From contig JAKNDB010000092.1 of NCBI GenBank assembly GCA_024305405.1, positions 1,031,001 through 1,095,000 of the forward strand: a stretch of DNA of 64,000 bases. Direction: 5' to 3'. The notes under the pieces were generated by a model that ran no database searches, had not been told where the DNA came from, and was given only the letters and a program-made list of their open reading frames with translations. Positions 1-11,400 of this stretch are shown here, one piece after another; within the stretch, counting starts at the first letter, position 1, and every line of letters starts with the position of its first letter. Both the position numbers and the translations under genes were made by a program. The DNA is from Dirofilaria immitis (taxonomy: Eukaryota > Nematoda > Chromadorea > Rhabditida > Onchocercidae).

Positions 1-2099
1 ATTAAATTAGAGGGTTTTTAAACAATAAGAAATTGGGCGTGTAGAAAGGTTTGTTAGGTTGTTTAGCTAACACAGCTGAATGGTTGGTTGGATGGTTGGG
101 AAAATGAATTGGAAATCTAAGACAGGAAATGATAACATGAGAATGTAACGTGGGAAAATGGAAATATTGCTTCAGGATAGGAAACATGGGAAAATGTAGC
201 GTGGGAAAATGTAAATAGAAATTAATGAATCATCATAATATTTTGTAATTATTTTTATGTTAAATTTTTATTATTTTATTATTTATTTGGAGTTTCGCGA
301 TATTGAAATTCGCGACAGAGTTCGTTCATTACATGATGGTGGTTCTATACCACTTGGATCTGTTTTATTTGGAAGTGGCGGAAATGAATCCTTAGCTCGC
401 TGGTTGAACCAAATTTTGTCGCCAATTTTCTTTACCATAACAAAAAATTGATAGATTTCTTCTGCTTTTTAGTGCTAGCACCTCATACTTGGGTAACAAA
501 TCTTTATTACGATAAATTTGATAATATATCAACGAACGCAACAATTATACGACCAATAAAGTAAATTCAATGATTTCAATAAAACAATTTTAATGATGAC
601 AACATGAGTTAATGGAAAAGAGTGACTAAATGCCCACTTCTAGCCTCGTATTTCCACTTCTACTAGCCTCGTAGAACATACCTAACTAAAATTACATTGT
701 TGATTAGGTTATTTCGCACCACTCTGAGGTCAGCGCTGTATGATTTACAACATCTTGACCTATATTCTAGTACATCACTAACAAATTACCATATGAATCC
801 TTATATTTTCTTTTACCAAAGTATTTCTTCACGACTACAGCGACACCAATCAAGCGATTTTTTTTGATAGTCGATATTGCTATTATCATCGTCATCAGCA
901 ATGCATATTCGATAATGAAGTTCATTGATTTTTGCATTCAGTAATTGTGAAAACGAAATGAGAAAAAAGAAATAAAATGTGAGAAACTAATCATAACAGA
1001 ACTTTATGAATTCAATATTACATTTAAAAGGCTAAAATCGATATTGAAATCAAGGAAAGTAGTATATGGTAGTACCGCTCACATAAAAATATTCGCATGC
1101 TATTATGATTTCAAATAATTATTTCAAATACTAAAGTATAAATTCTCTATTTCAGACAGGGTTACTTTAAAGCAAAGAAAATTCAGTTTGATATTAATTC
1201 TTGAATATACAATTAAAATATGAAGTTTTTGTATATAGTACTTTGCTTTTATATCTTATGTTCATTGTAGAATTTTTCTATCCTATCATTAAACAATTAA
1301 ACTGAATGTTTTTGCTATTGGATTGAATTTTTTCTTTTCAAGGCCGTTTTAGTTTTTATTACATGTAAAAAAACGTGCATTATGATTAGTTTTTCTAAAT
1401 CTATTTCTTTGATTTGCAATTATTTAATCATTAGGCAATTTTGATTAATCTTAAAGAACTTTGTGTTTTTGCTTGCTGTGCATTTTGTCTTTTTACTGAT
1501 AAGAATTCATTTATTCGAATTCGTTTGTTTCTAAATTATTTTTAAAATTCTTTTTTTTTATATCAAAATACGAAGAAAATTATTTCAACGGAAGGATGTG
1601 TTACACATTTAGTAGTCATAAATCAAGTTATCAACAGAAAAATAATGCTTAACGACTCCAAGGTTCTATAAATTTACAAGTGCTGTTGAGACTATTTTCG
1701 CAAAAGTAGATGCGGAACAAAGAAATATCCGTTAATTTCTTTTATGTTCAACCACATTATATGATAATTAAAAGTGAGCGAAAATTCGAGTAAAACAAGC
1801 TTCTAGATATTTCTCGAACTTTTTCGAATCACGGATGAAAAACTATAATAACAAATAGATAAATGTGAAAAAATAGAATACTGCGGATTGCAATAATGTA
1901 TGAAAATCAAAGTGATAAAATGAATCCAATATGAAATTCATTCAATTGGAACTAAAAATTATCTGTTCAAATTTTATTATATATTTTTAGCCATTAATCA
2001 AGCAATAATCAACAAAATATGAGAGGTAAAATAGCGCTCATAATCTTGAATATGAAATTAATTTCTTTATTAATATAGCTGTATTACAGGTATTATTTG
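1..2099. other. AT-rich intergenic stretch, no gene recognised
   Basis: No coding segment with a recognisable domain or coherent splice structure is seen on either strand. Positions 151-215 carry several short GGGAAAATG-like repeats. Positions 257-451 hold a short open frame with slightly higher GC. On the minus strand this piece reads VKKIGDK, matching a second copy near 4.4 kb, so it may be a fragment of an old dispersed repeat rather than a gene. Confidence 0.5.
417..464. repeat. 48-bp diverged direct repeat, copy 1
   Basis: This segment begins TGTCGCC and aligns without gaps to 4402-4449, with about 40 of 48 positions identical by eye. On the minus strand both copies read a similar peptide ending VKKIGD, so the similarity may reflect a shared former coding sequence. 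The flanks do not align. Confidence 0.6.
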
Positions 2100-2815
2100 T
2101 TGGTATATCCTTCATCCGATGCAATCCTTCAACTGAAACATTATGTGTGCTTTTATGCCTTTGCAAATTATTAATCACATACATCGCACTTAAATGGTTT
2201 CTCGCCCATATGTATTCGGTGATGTATTTTCAGATGGCTGATATTATTGGATCGTTTATCGCACATATCGCATTTAAATGGTTTCTCACCTGTATGTGTT
2301 TGATTATGCATCTTCAGTTTACTGGCGAAATTGAGTCCTTTATGGCATAAATTGTACTTACATGGTTTCTCGCTTGTATGTGATCGATTATGTCTTTTCT
2401 GTTTGCTAAGTCACTGAATCCTTCATCGCATAAATCGCACTTATATGGCTTCTCGATTGCATACATTTGATGATGTTTTTTCAGATCGCTGACATCACTG
2501 AATTTTTTATCGCATACGTCACACTTAAATGGTTTCTCGTCTATATGTGTTTTATTATGTCTTTCCAGACTGATGAAATCACTGAATCCTTAATCGAATA
2601 AATCGCATTTATATGGTTCCTCACCTGTATGTGTTCGATTATGTCTTTTCAGTTTGCTGCCAGAAATGAATCTTTTATGACATATATCGCATTTGGATGG
2701 TTTTTCGACTGTCTGTGTTCGATGACGTCTTTTCAGACTGCTGCGTTGATTGAACTCCGCATTACATGCGTTGCTTTTAACCCGTTTTTCGTTTGAATGT
2801 TTTCGATATGTTCAT
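2100..2815 (-). pseudogene. Decayed C2H2 zinc-finger array
   Basis: Reading the minus strand gives about eight successive C2H2 fingers joined by TGEKP-like linkers (THTGEEPYKCD, THTGEKPFKCD, MGEKPFKCDVCD). Such proteins normally bind DNA in the nucleus. Here the array is broken. Finger 3 carries an in-frame stop and a Cys-to-Phe change. Finger 5 contains a frameshift after its Cys pair, with the HNRSHTSEKP tail continuing in another frame. Fingers 1, 4 and 6 lack a zinc-ligand Cys or His, and the last finger has lost its centre and picked up two stops. Only fingers 2 and 7 look complete. No N-terminal domain or splice-linked exon was found nearby. This is best read as a pseudogene; assembly error is unlikely to explain so many lesions. 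Confidence 0.8.
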
Positions 2816-5787
2816 TTGGATCTAACTGGTTCATTTATTCCTTCCTCAACTGATGAATCATTTTTATTTGGTATCTAAAATTACGCGGAATGAAAGTGAT
2901 TTGTTGATTATTTTTCTTGAAATTTTGAGCAGCTTCAATCATTGTGAAGGAATTCTACTGATATCAGCATATACAGTTAGTATTATGTTACAGAGAGAAT
3001 GTTCAAACACAAACTAAATGTTATTATTTTTATTTTTTCTTTTTTAGCCGAGAAATATCGACTGTTTCGAAGGCAACGGAGAAAACTGATAAAAATACAA
3101 ACAGTGAATACCATTCTTGGCATTCTTTTAACGGAAAAATTCTGTCCTTGATTAAAAGAATAATTTATAAATATATAATCTTCATAATTAAATAATTTAT
3201 TCGCTTACTGTTACTTGGGTGATGCATGATGGCAATAAAGCTATAAGAAAGTAATAAGACAGCAGCATTTTCGCTCAAACTGCCAATGATCCTGGGCATC
3301 CAAATCATCTGTCAATGATCCTGAGCATTCAAATCATTATCGAATGAGGTAGTCAATTAGGTAGATTATCAAGGTCATATTGGTTTTTTTTTTTTTTTTT
3401 ATATTGCTACTGTCATTAACTCGTCTTATCGAAATTTTGATCTTTAAGCTTGTTGTGTGTTAGAATATCGTATTAGAGGTTTAATTACCCAAGTATGGGC
3501 TATAAAAACTAAGTATCGCTTAACGATCATCTAAATATCAGCTTCCTCTTCCATACGATTCTGTTATTCCTTGACTTAAATCAATTCTTCTATCAATTCC
3601 GACCAAATCTAGAACCGATTATGCCAACCAAAAAGAAGTCTTCGTCACTAGATTATTATATTATATTATTATTAAAATTATTATTAGCTGTGAAACAAAA
3701 CAAATAAAAAATTTCACTACATTATGTTTTAATAAGTATGACAAGCGTTTTAACCATTAAATGGTTTTCCATCTGCAGACTTCGAATAAAAAAGAAATAT
3801 ATAAATGTTTGCAATTTGCATATAAATAATTTTTGCAAACGAATTAAGATTTTTATCTTGATTCAGTCTTAATAAAGCCAGATTTCCAACTTTGAAATAT
3901 TTTTAACTTTCTACGAATTTTAATATTTCGCTGTCAACAAACACCTTCTTGACAATGAGTAATTTATTCGGTTGATTTCATTCTAAATTTCGAAATGAAA
4001 AGAATTCTGCGCTAATTACATTGATATTCATTACTTTACAAAACATTTGCAATATTCATGATTATCAAGCTTTTCAAACTCGCCTTTTTTATGAATCGTT
4101 TTTTATCATCATATTTAGACTAAAAAATGTTTGGTATTTTAATATATTCTGAATTATAACAAATTAGACTAGCTAAATATTGATAAACAGTTAAAACATT
4201 TTAATTCAGTTATATGTTAGAAGCCAGAAAGGTTAAAGTTCTCTTGAATTGTTAGCAAAATCTGAAAGATGTAATTAATTTTATAAGCGAGAAGACTCGG
4301 CCTTTAAGCATTGAATTACTATTCTGCATTTTCTGCAAACTAATTTATGTCAACTTCATTGCCTTCTGCTTTGATTCAGTTAAAGCATTTATTGTCCTAA
4401 TTGTCGCCGATTTTTTTAACCGTGACAGAAAATTGATGGATTTTTTCTGTCTTAAAGGATAAAGATGCCCTTCTGCTCTCGTTAACGTCGAACAAATTTG
4501 AGCGTTCCCTGTGGAATACCTGCATAACTAGCTTCAGTACAAGCCTGTTGTTGTCAGTCCTCTTTGTTTTCATCATCATGCACTGTCAATATACAATTGA
4601 GCATTTTCTAAACTGGGCAAATAATAATTTAACAAGAGATCATCTCGATAAATAACTCGGTCGAAAATATGACGATTTATGGCTTTTCAGCTAATGCCAA
4701 ATTGCGAAAGATAATCATCACCTAAAATACCCAGTAATGATGACATATTTTTCGCAGTTTCTTACTAAGAAAAGCGTTCAAACAAAGTTTCGACAAAAAT
4801 TCGACTCGTTCAAGCTTCATTTTCTCTTTACTACCGCTGGCTTCATAAAGTCAAATAAGGGCAGACACGACATGCTACAGATCATTTGATTTCAAGTTCA
4901 TAACGTATTCGTGTCCGATCTTTTCTTAAATCCAATGTTCAATTTTTTTTTGCATTATCCTTAACCGCATTATCTTGACTACTACTAGTAGTTGAATTGC
5001 CTTATCGTATTCTTTAGAAGTAAAATTTTCTTTTGAGAACCCTTTCAAATTCTGTATCTTTTCTTTTAACACCTTCGCGAAAATCGTAAAACGTACAGTA
5101 CTCTTCTTATTAACTGATTACATAATTGTTTAACGTTATCAATTTCTTCGCGTTATTATTAACTTTGGATAATGTGATAGAGAAAAAAAAAATGGCAACA
5201 AATGTTGTCGACGTTTCCTACCTGACCGTGACGAAATTTAAAGTGGCTGAATTCTTCTTCTTAGTCCCTACAGATTTCTTCAATTTCTTGTTTCTCTCAC
5301 TTGGAAATGAACTTTAAACTTGGCGTTTGATCTGGAATTCTCCTTCTGAAATCTTCTAGTTCCATATAAATTCATCTTTGTTTCGATGCCCAAAATTTTA
5401 CTCCTTCTTTGTTAGTTCTTGCTAATGGTTTACACTAATTTCATGATTTCATGGAATTCTTCAATTTCGTTATTTGCACATTAATTTCATGATTTACATC
5501 AAATCTTATTATAATTAAATTACAATGAGTTCTCGGAGCCCAGCATGCTAAAAAAAAAAGAGGAAGCAGAAGAAATAAAAACAAAAGAAATGTCGCGAAC
5601 GCTGATTCGCGAAACTCCAACATACAATTACATAATTAAATAAATTTCTTATTGTAAACAAATAAGCAAATAGATTACTCACTGTAAATTAATGCACATG
5701 AAACTATGAATCATCCCAGTCATATCTACATTCCTTAAAATTGTTTTTCACACGTTTTTGTTGTTATCTAACCAATCTACATCCTTT
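2816..5787. other. Gene-poor stretch with repeat fragments
   Basis: No gene is recognised. Positions 3282-3336 hold a two-copy tandem repeat of about 29 bp beginning CAATGATCCTG. A poly-T run lies near 3385-3402. Positions 4402-4449 are the partner of a diverged direct repeat at 417-464. On the minus strand 4.4-5.6 kb contains short lysine-rich frames interrupted by stops, which could be the remains of a retroelement, but no domain can be named. Confidence 0.4.
4402..4449. repeat. 48-bp diverged direct repeat, copy 2
   Basis: Partner of the repeat at 417-464, in the same orientation. The minus-strand reading is part of a 60-codon open frame with no recognised domain. Confidence 0.6.
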
Positions 5788-6043
5788 TGTTTAGACGCTT
5801 ATTTTCCCACGCTAATCTCCCCTTTTAATCTTACTGTAATGTTTCCTCCATATCCGGTGTGTTTCCGGTGCTAGAATTAACCACTCCCACTGCTGGGAAG
5901 ATATAAACCACGAGTGATCATCATCGATATTATTGTTATCACTTAAGTACAATCAGTAATAAACGTTTCGGCTTCACGGTGTGCTTTCAATACAACTCCA
6001 CTACACCCTACTTAATCCCCAACACTGGTGACATTTGGTCCCC
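5788..6043 (+). mobile_element. LTR-like block with primer-binding-site-like end
   Basis: The block has the parts of a retrotransposon long terminal repeat in the right order on the plus strand. It starts with a possible TGT (5788, or 5762). A TATA box (TATAAA) lies at 5902-5907 and a polyA signal (AATAAA) at 5958-5963. The block ends ACA at 6022-6024, followed one base later by TGGTGACATTTGGTCCCC at 6026-6043, which resembles a tRNA-primed binding site. It is also less AT-rich than its surroundings. No second copy and no gag or pol frame were found downstream, so it is probably a solo LTR or the edge of a badly decayed element. The exact 5' end, family and primer tRNA cannot be settled by eye. 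Confidence 0.5.
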
Positions 6044-8420
6044 TCGACGTCAGCTCACACCCAATAAAGACGCGATAAGAAATACAATTAGTGCTCATTC
6101 TGCTTCAGAAAAACCGATGCAAAACTTTACAAATGTTTGATGGGTGCATTGCTTTCGATACATCAGTTTTTAATTTGCAATCGAAATTTTGAGAAACCAA
6201 ATCATGGAAAAAGTATGCAGTGAATAGTGAACAGCTATATATGTGAATTTATTAGAACTTAATGGGTCAGCATGTGATGATAACCCGATGCATCATGTTA
6301 GACCAAATTGAATTTCATCAAGGATTTTACTATTAGAGCATTCTATCAGACTAGAAGAATGAAATCTCCGGATTTTAATAAAATAATCATAAATTTCAGG
6401 ACGAAATGAAATTGGTCATTATTACTGCTAGTAATGAAAAATTTACTACAGAAAAGCTAAAAACAAAACTAGACATTTATGACAGTCAAAACACTCAGAA
6501 TAATCGGGTATTCCAGATGAGAATTACTTGATGATTTCTTGTTCACGAGAATTTAGAAAAACAACAGGAAGAAATGAATTTATGACTACATTTTGTTTAT
6601 CGGCAGATAGTTACAATAGTTGTGATTAAACCGCAAATATTTTATGTCGTACTTACAGAAAATATTTCAGCACAAAAAAAGAGATTCGGAACATTTACTT
6701 TAAGAGCAACTTAGTGTTAATACTTCATGGTTTTGATATACAAACACAAATCTTCGTATCATATGAAAATGAAGAAACATTTAAAAATTTGAGAACTGGA
6801 AGGTCTGACGTTTATTTGCTCAGTTTTTTATTTCTTTCAGCTTAATTCGAATTATATATGTATATAACCATTAATGTTGTGAAGTATTTTCATAATAAAA
6901 ATAATTTTCGAGTGCTAAATAAGCTTGGCCTATTGAAATTCTAAATTATTTTTGGACTTTATTCACAATGTGGCAATAATAGCCAAAAGCATGCCAGTTT
7001 AAAATATTTCTTTTATGCCGGAAAATTGAATTCCCTCAACTGTTATCAAATAATAGTTTTCCATTTTACGACAGTCAATGGCACCGAGCCAGAAAATACT
7101 GAAGAGATATTCAGGTAAAAATCTGAAATGTTCAATGAGACGTTGATGTTAATTTCTATACAGAAATATTGATAAATTGAGGAAATGTCACTGTAAAAAT
7201 AATTAGGATAGGTAATTAATTCTGTCAGCATTGCTTTGTTTCTGATCGAATAAGAATATAAAATGATTCAATATAACCAATACTATATGTTTCAGTGATA
7301 AAATATTCAATGATAAAAGAGCATGAACAAAACAATAATAATGTATTACATACATTGTTAAGGCCTGGCACAGTTCCGAAGGATTTCTTGGATGATAAAC
7401 CTTCATATTTGAAGCTTTTAACTTCATTTTCGTAATATTTCATGCCATCAGCGAAAATATCTATCGAATTTAGATGAACTCTTTTTGCTAACCAAGGAAA
7501 CTTATCGTGTGAAGAACTTTTAATTTATAAAAATTTCATTGATCGCCGAAGACAATTGTAAATATTTTAGCATCATAAGATAATTCTGTTAACTGATTGA
7601 TCTGGATATAACTAGTAGCAGTAGATGGAAAGCTACATATTCGATTAAATTATCTAATTCTTAAAGATTAAACTTGTGTAAGTCCCGCAAACAATACAGG
7701 ATAGTTTCTTAATAACGCTTTAGAGCATTCTACAAATTTTATGATATTTTACAATCAAAAACGAAATCAGTCGGATTCGTAACATTTTCCTTTCTTTCAT
7801 TCGACTTCATTTTCTTCATGAATGATTGTGAAAATTTATGGGGAATAATGGGAAAAAGATTTGTTTTTCATTTGTAATTAAAAGCAAAATTGAAACCTGA
7901 AATTTACTTAAGCTGGCGAAAAATTCATTTTGTTATACAATAAAAATATGGTAACCAATCAGCAAAACGTATGTAGAGCTGATATAAACAACAAAAAAAC
8001 AATAATAACAATCAAAATGTAAAACAATAAGATTTGTCCCTTGATTTATACTTATTTAAATTTACTTCGGATAGATCATGCAAAGTAAGCGATTTAAAAT
8101 ATTTTATATTTAAAACTTCATCCTATGATAACTAGCTTTAATTTAAATGACTGCTGATCTAAATTCTAATCAGACGACAATTCTCGAAATCTAAAACATT
8201 TTAAGTTTAAAAATCCTACAGATGAATAAAGTGCAAATGAGATGCTGATTCAGCTGATATGACCACAAAATCGCTGACCATGTTCACAATTAACAAATAG
8301 ATTCAGTCTTCAAATGCACTAAAATATCTTAATTCTACTTGCTTCTAGTTGATCAAATAAAATGGAACCATCTCGTTAGAAACTCTCAATAGCTTTACCT
8401 GCAATTTTCAAGCAAATCTT
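6044..8420. other. AT-rich intergenic stretch, no gene recognised
   Basis: If the LTR-like block to the left were a 5' LTR, this would be its internal region, but only short unrelated open frames are present and no reverse transcriptase, protease or gag motif is visible. It also serves as the region downstream of the UTP6 stop codon. Confidence 0.4.
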
Positions 8421-11400
8421 TCAATCTGAATTGTTATCATCATCATCCCCACTAAGATAAATGTTTAGTTCATCCTTTTCCACATCGGAATCGAATCCAT
8501 TATAATTACTGACAGCAATTTGCAACAAATTATTATAAGCCACCAGAAATGGTTCAATTTCATGCGATACCAAGGAAGCTACTGCACGCTGAAAAAAGAC
8601 AAACTGAGTCTATTAGTTAATTAACTATCCTTCCAAAAGTTTTCTCAAATCTTTCAGCACATGCATTCATATGCTCTAAATTTCACAACGATTTTAATTA
8701 TTTATAAATCTTCAGATTTGCAAAATTTTTGAAGATTTATAACAAACATCTAAAAACTGGATAAATTTTGCTTTACCATAACAAGGAGCATGCGCGCTAT
8801 GTATAGCTGAAGATTATTGGGTGACTAATCATTCTAATTTGTGAGAGTAAAAAATGTTCATGAGTCATGCAGTTAGATTAAATAATTATTTAAATAACAG
8901 TGCTCGAAGCAACTGCAACTACGTAATACTGAAACTGTCTCGAAACTCACATCACAGTGATCCGTGACATTTCATCCTTCAATGCAAATAAAAATAATGA
9001 AGTAAAGGCTAGCTTACTCTATGAATTGTTTGCAAAGTAAGTGGCTCATATTTCAGCATAAAACTTGCATATTCAATCCAACATTCGTGTGTTTTACTCC
9101 CAAATTCTACTATCATTAATTCGAAAGCCTGCGCAATAAATTCTACTGACATGTGCTCCGATTTCAATTCATGTCCAATAAATATTCGATGAACTTCGAT
9201 ACTAAAGTAAAAATAATATTTAATGATCCTTGCTATATCGAATAAATAAGAATAAAAATTAGTTTTTATTTCTAATCAAATAATTATTGGAAAAAGAGGA
9301 ACAAATAAAAGATACGGCATCATTCATAAAATAAACTGAATCAAAATCCAAATTCAATCAACGAATTCAATAAGCAATAAAAGTTTGCCCCTCCAACATT
9401 TATAAACTAGAAGACCACAGTTTCAAAAATTCAAAGATAATACTGATTTGCAAATAAATCAAAAATCATAATAAAAGTTGCAAGTTAAACGATCGCTACT
9501 AAAGCAAATATTTGTTACCTGTTCGGTGGATGTTTCGCAAACAAGAAATATTCTTCTCGTAGTTTATTAGGTCTATCGCGATGGACAGAAGCTAGGTAAC
9601 TGAAAATGATTTCTGTCAATTAATTGGAAAAAATCCAGAGAACTGAAGATAGACTGCTTCAAATATATATAATTTTTTTAATTATTTATTTTAGTTTTAT
9701 GGCAGTCAGATCGCCACTGCTGCGAAATTATAGCATTAATTGAAAAGATAAAAGAATGAAAGATCGTCATTCTCCAAAATTATTTGTTATTATTTATTAA
9801 AGAAAAAAATTATCCTTTTAGAAAAGCAAGAGATAACATCTCTTGACTACTAAGAAATTCATTTACGAGTAAAAATTCGGTACTTCAAACGAATACATCG
9901 CATTTCGCATGCAACTTTTGGTGTTGTACGAAAAGTGGCTCGTCTGAAAAAGTCATCCACATCATCTTCTGAATATTGATGCGCCCAATCGATCACTACC
10001 TTGTACATATCAGCAAGACCATGGCTTTCATCATATACCTAAAAATTCTAAATAGTATCTGACAATCTGAGGCAATATACCTCTAGAAATTATTATGTAT
10101 TCACTAAATTTTCAAGCTAAGTTCAACTTATCTCAAAAATGTCTAAAAAGCTTACATCAAGGAATCATCAGTAATTTTTGTGATTCGCCGCAATTGTGTG
10201 TGTCGAAAGTAAAGTAACATTTCTGGGATCAGGCATGAATGCTTATTTTTTCAGGAATAATAAAATATCTGATTTAATTCTTCTTTAAAAAAATCACGAA
10301 AATGTCTAATTTGAAAAAATACTTCTCTTGCTGCTTTATTGAACAATTTACGTATAGTTTCGACATCCATTGGATTGAATTTTATTTTGCACTGTAGCAA
10401 CATCATCCATAAAAATGCATTTTCCGGACTATTTTTCACTGCTTCACTTAAAATTTTTTCCTTTTCTTCGAAATCTTCTACTAAACGATTGAATTTTATA
10501 ACATCCATATTTGTTCCATATCCTCTACTGATCAACCAGAAAAGTTGCTCAAGATACTTCTCCTCTGCATCTGGATCGCCTATCATATTTTAGATTTTAG
10601 AGTATTGCAACTAATATATGAAAGAATAGACTTAAAATTTCAGTGCAAATAAAAAAATTATCAGCATTTATTATGTCCGAAAACGGATCATGGCAACTAT
10701 CATGGAGATGGATAAAATTAGACCAAAACTTCTTGCTTAAGATGAATTAGTAAAGTTCTGTGTTAATGATGTGAATAGATCTAAAGCCACAACTTTCTCT
10801 CTTTGAAATTATAAGTCTCAACAGAAGCGAATATTCCTGTATAATATTTAAGAAAAGAATTACTGCAATGTGCAATTGAATTTTAAAAAAATGCAAAATG
10901 TATTGGTGTCTAGAAAAAATGAATTGACTAAATTCAAATAACAATCAACTAACGATAAGTTGAATAATGCCTATGACAAACAGCCAAATAATGTCGATGC
11001 ATCTTTTCAGTTGGCATATCTGCGCAAGCTTTGTCAAGCAACTCGTAGAGAGAAACTTGATCCTAAAAAGAACTCTATTTATTTGACCCTAAATTTATAA
11101 AATGAAATCGATTTTATCATTATAATATTGTTGGTATAAGAGAGTTTTACACGCAAAGCATAACAATACACAACTAAAATTTATTATGAATAAACATATT
11201 AAGTTGTGAATCGAAAACCAATATTTGAACTTTGGAAAAGATCTTTTATTTTTGTGCACGCTTTTCATTCAAGGGAAATTCTAAATCACATACTGCAGCA
11301 TAATGAAGGAATGAAGCGTAGCACATCAAATTTCAACATTTTATTTCAAATAACAACAATCATTGATATAACTTACATAATTAATTGTTTCTGATCTTGC

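Noticed and set aside
257..451. Plus-strand open frame of 64 codons with higher GC
   Set aside because: No domain, no splice partners, and the minus strand of the same DNA matches a second repeat copy, so it looks repeat-derived.
10339..10593. Plus-strand open frame over a UTP6 exon
   Set aside because: It is the antisense shadow of UTP6 exon 8, which is well supported.
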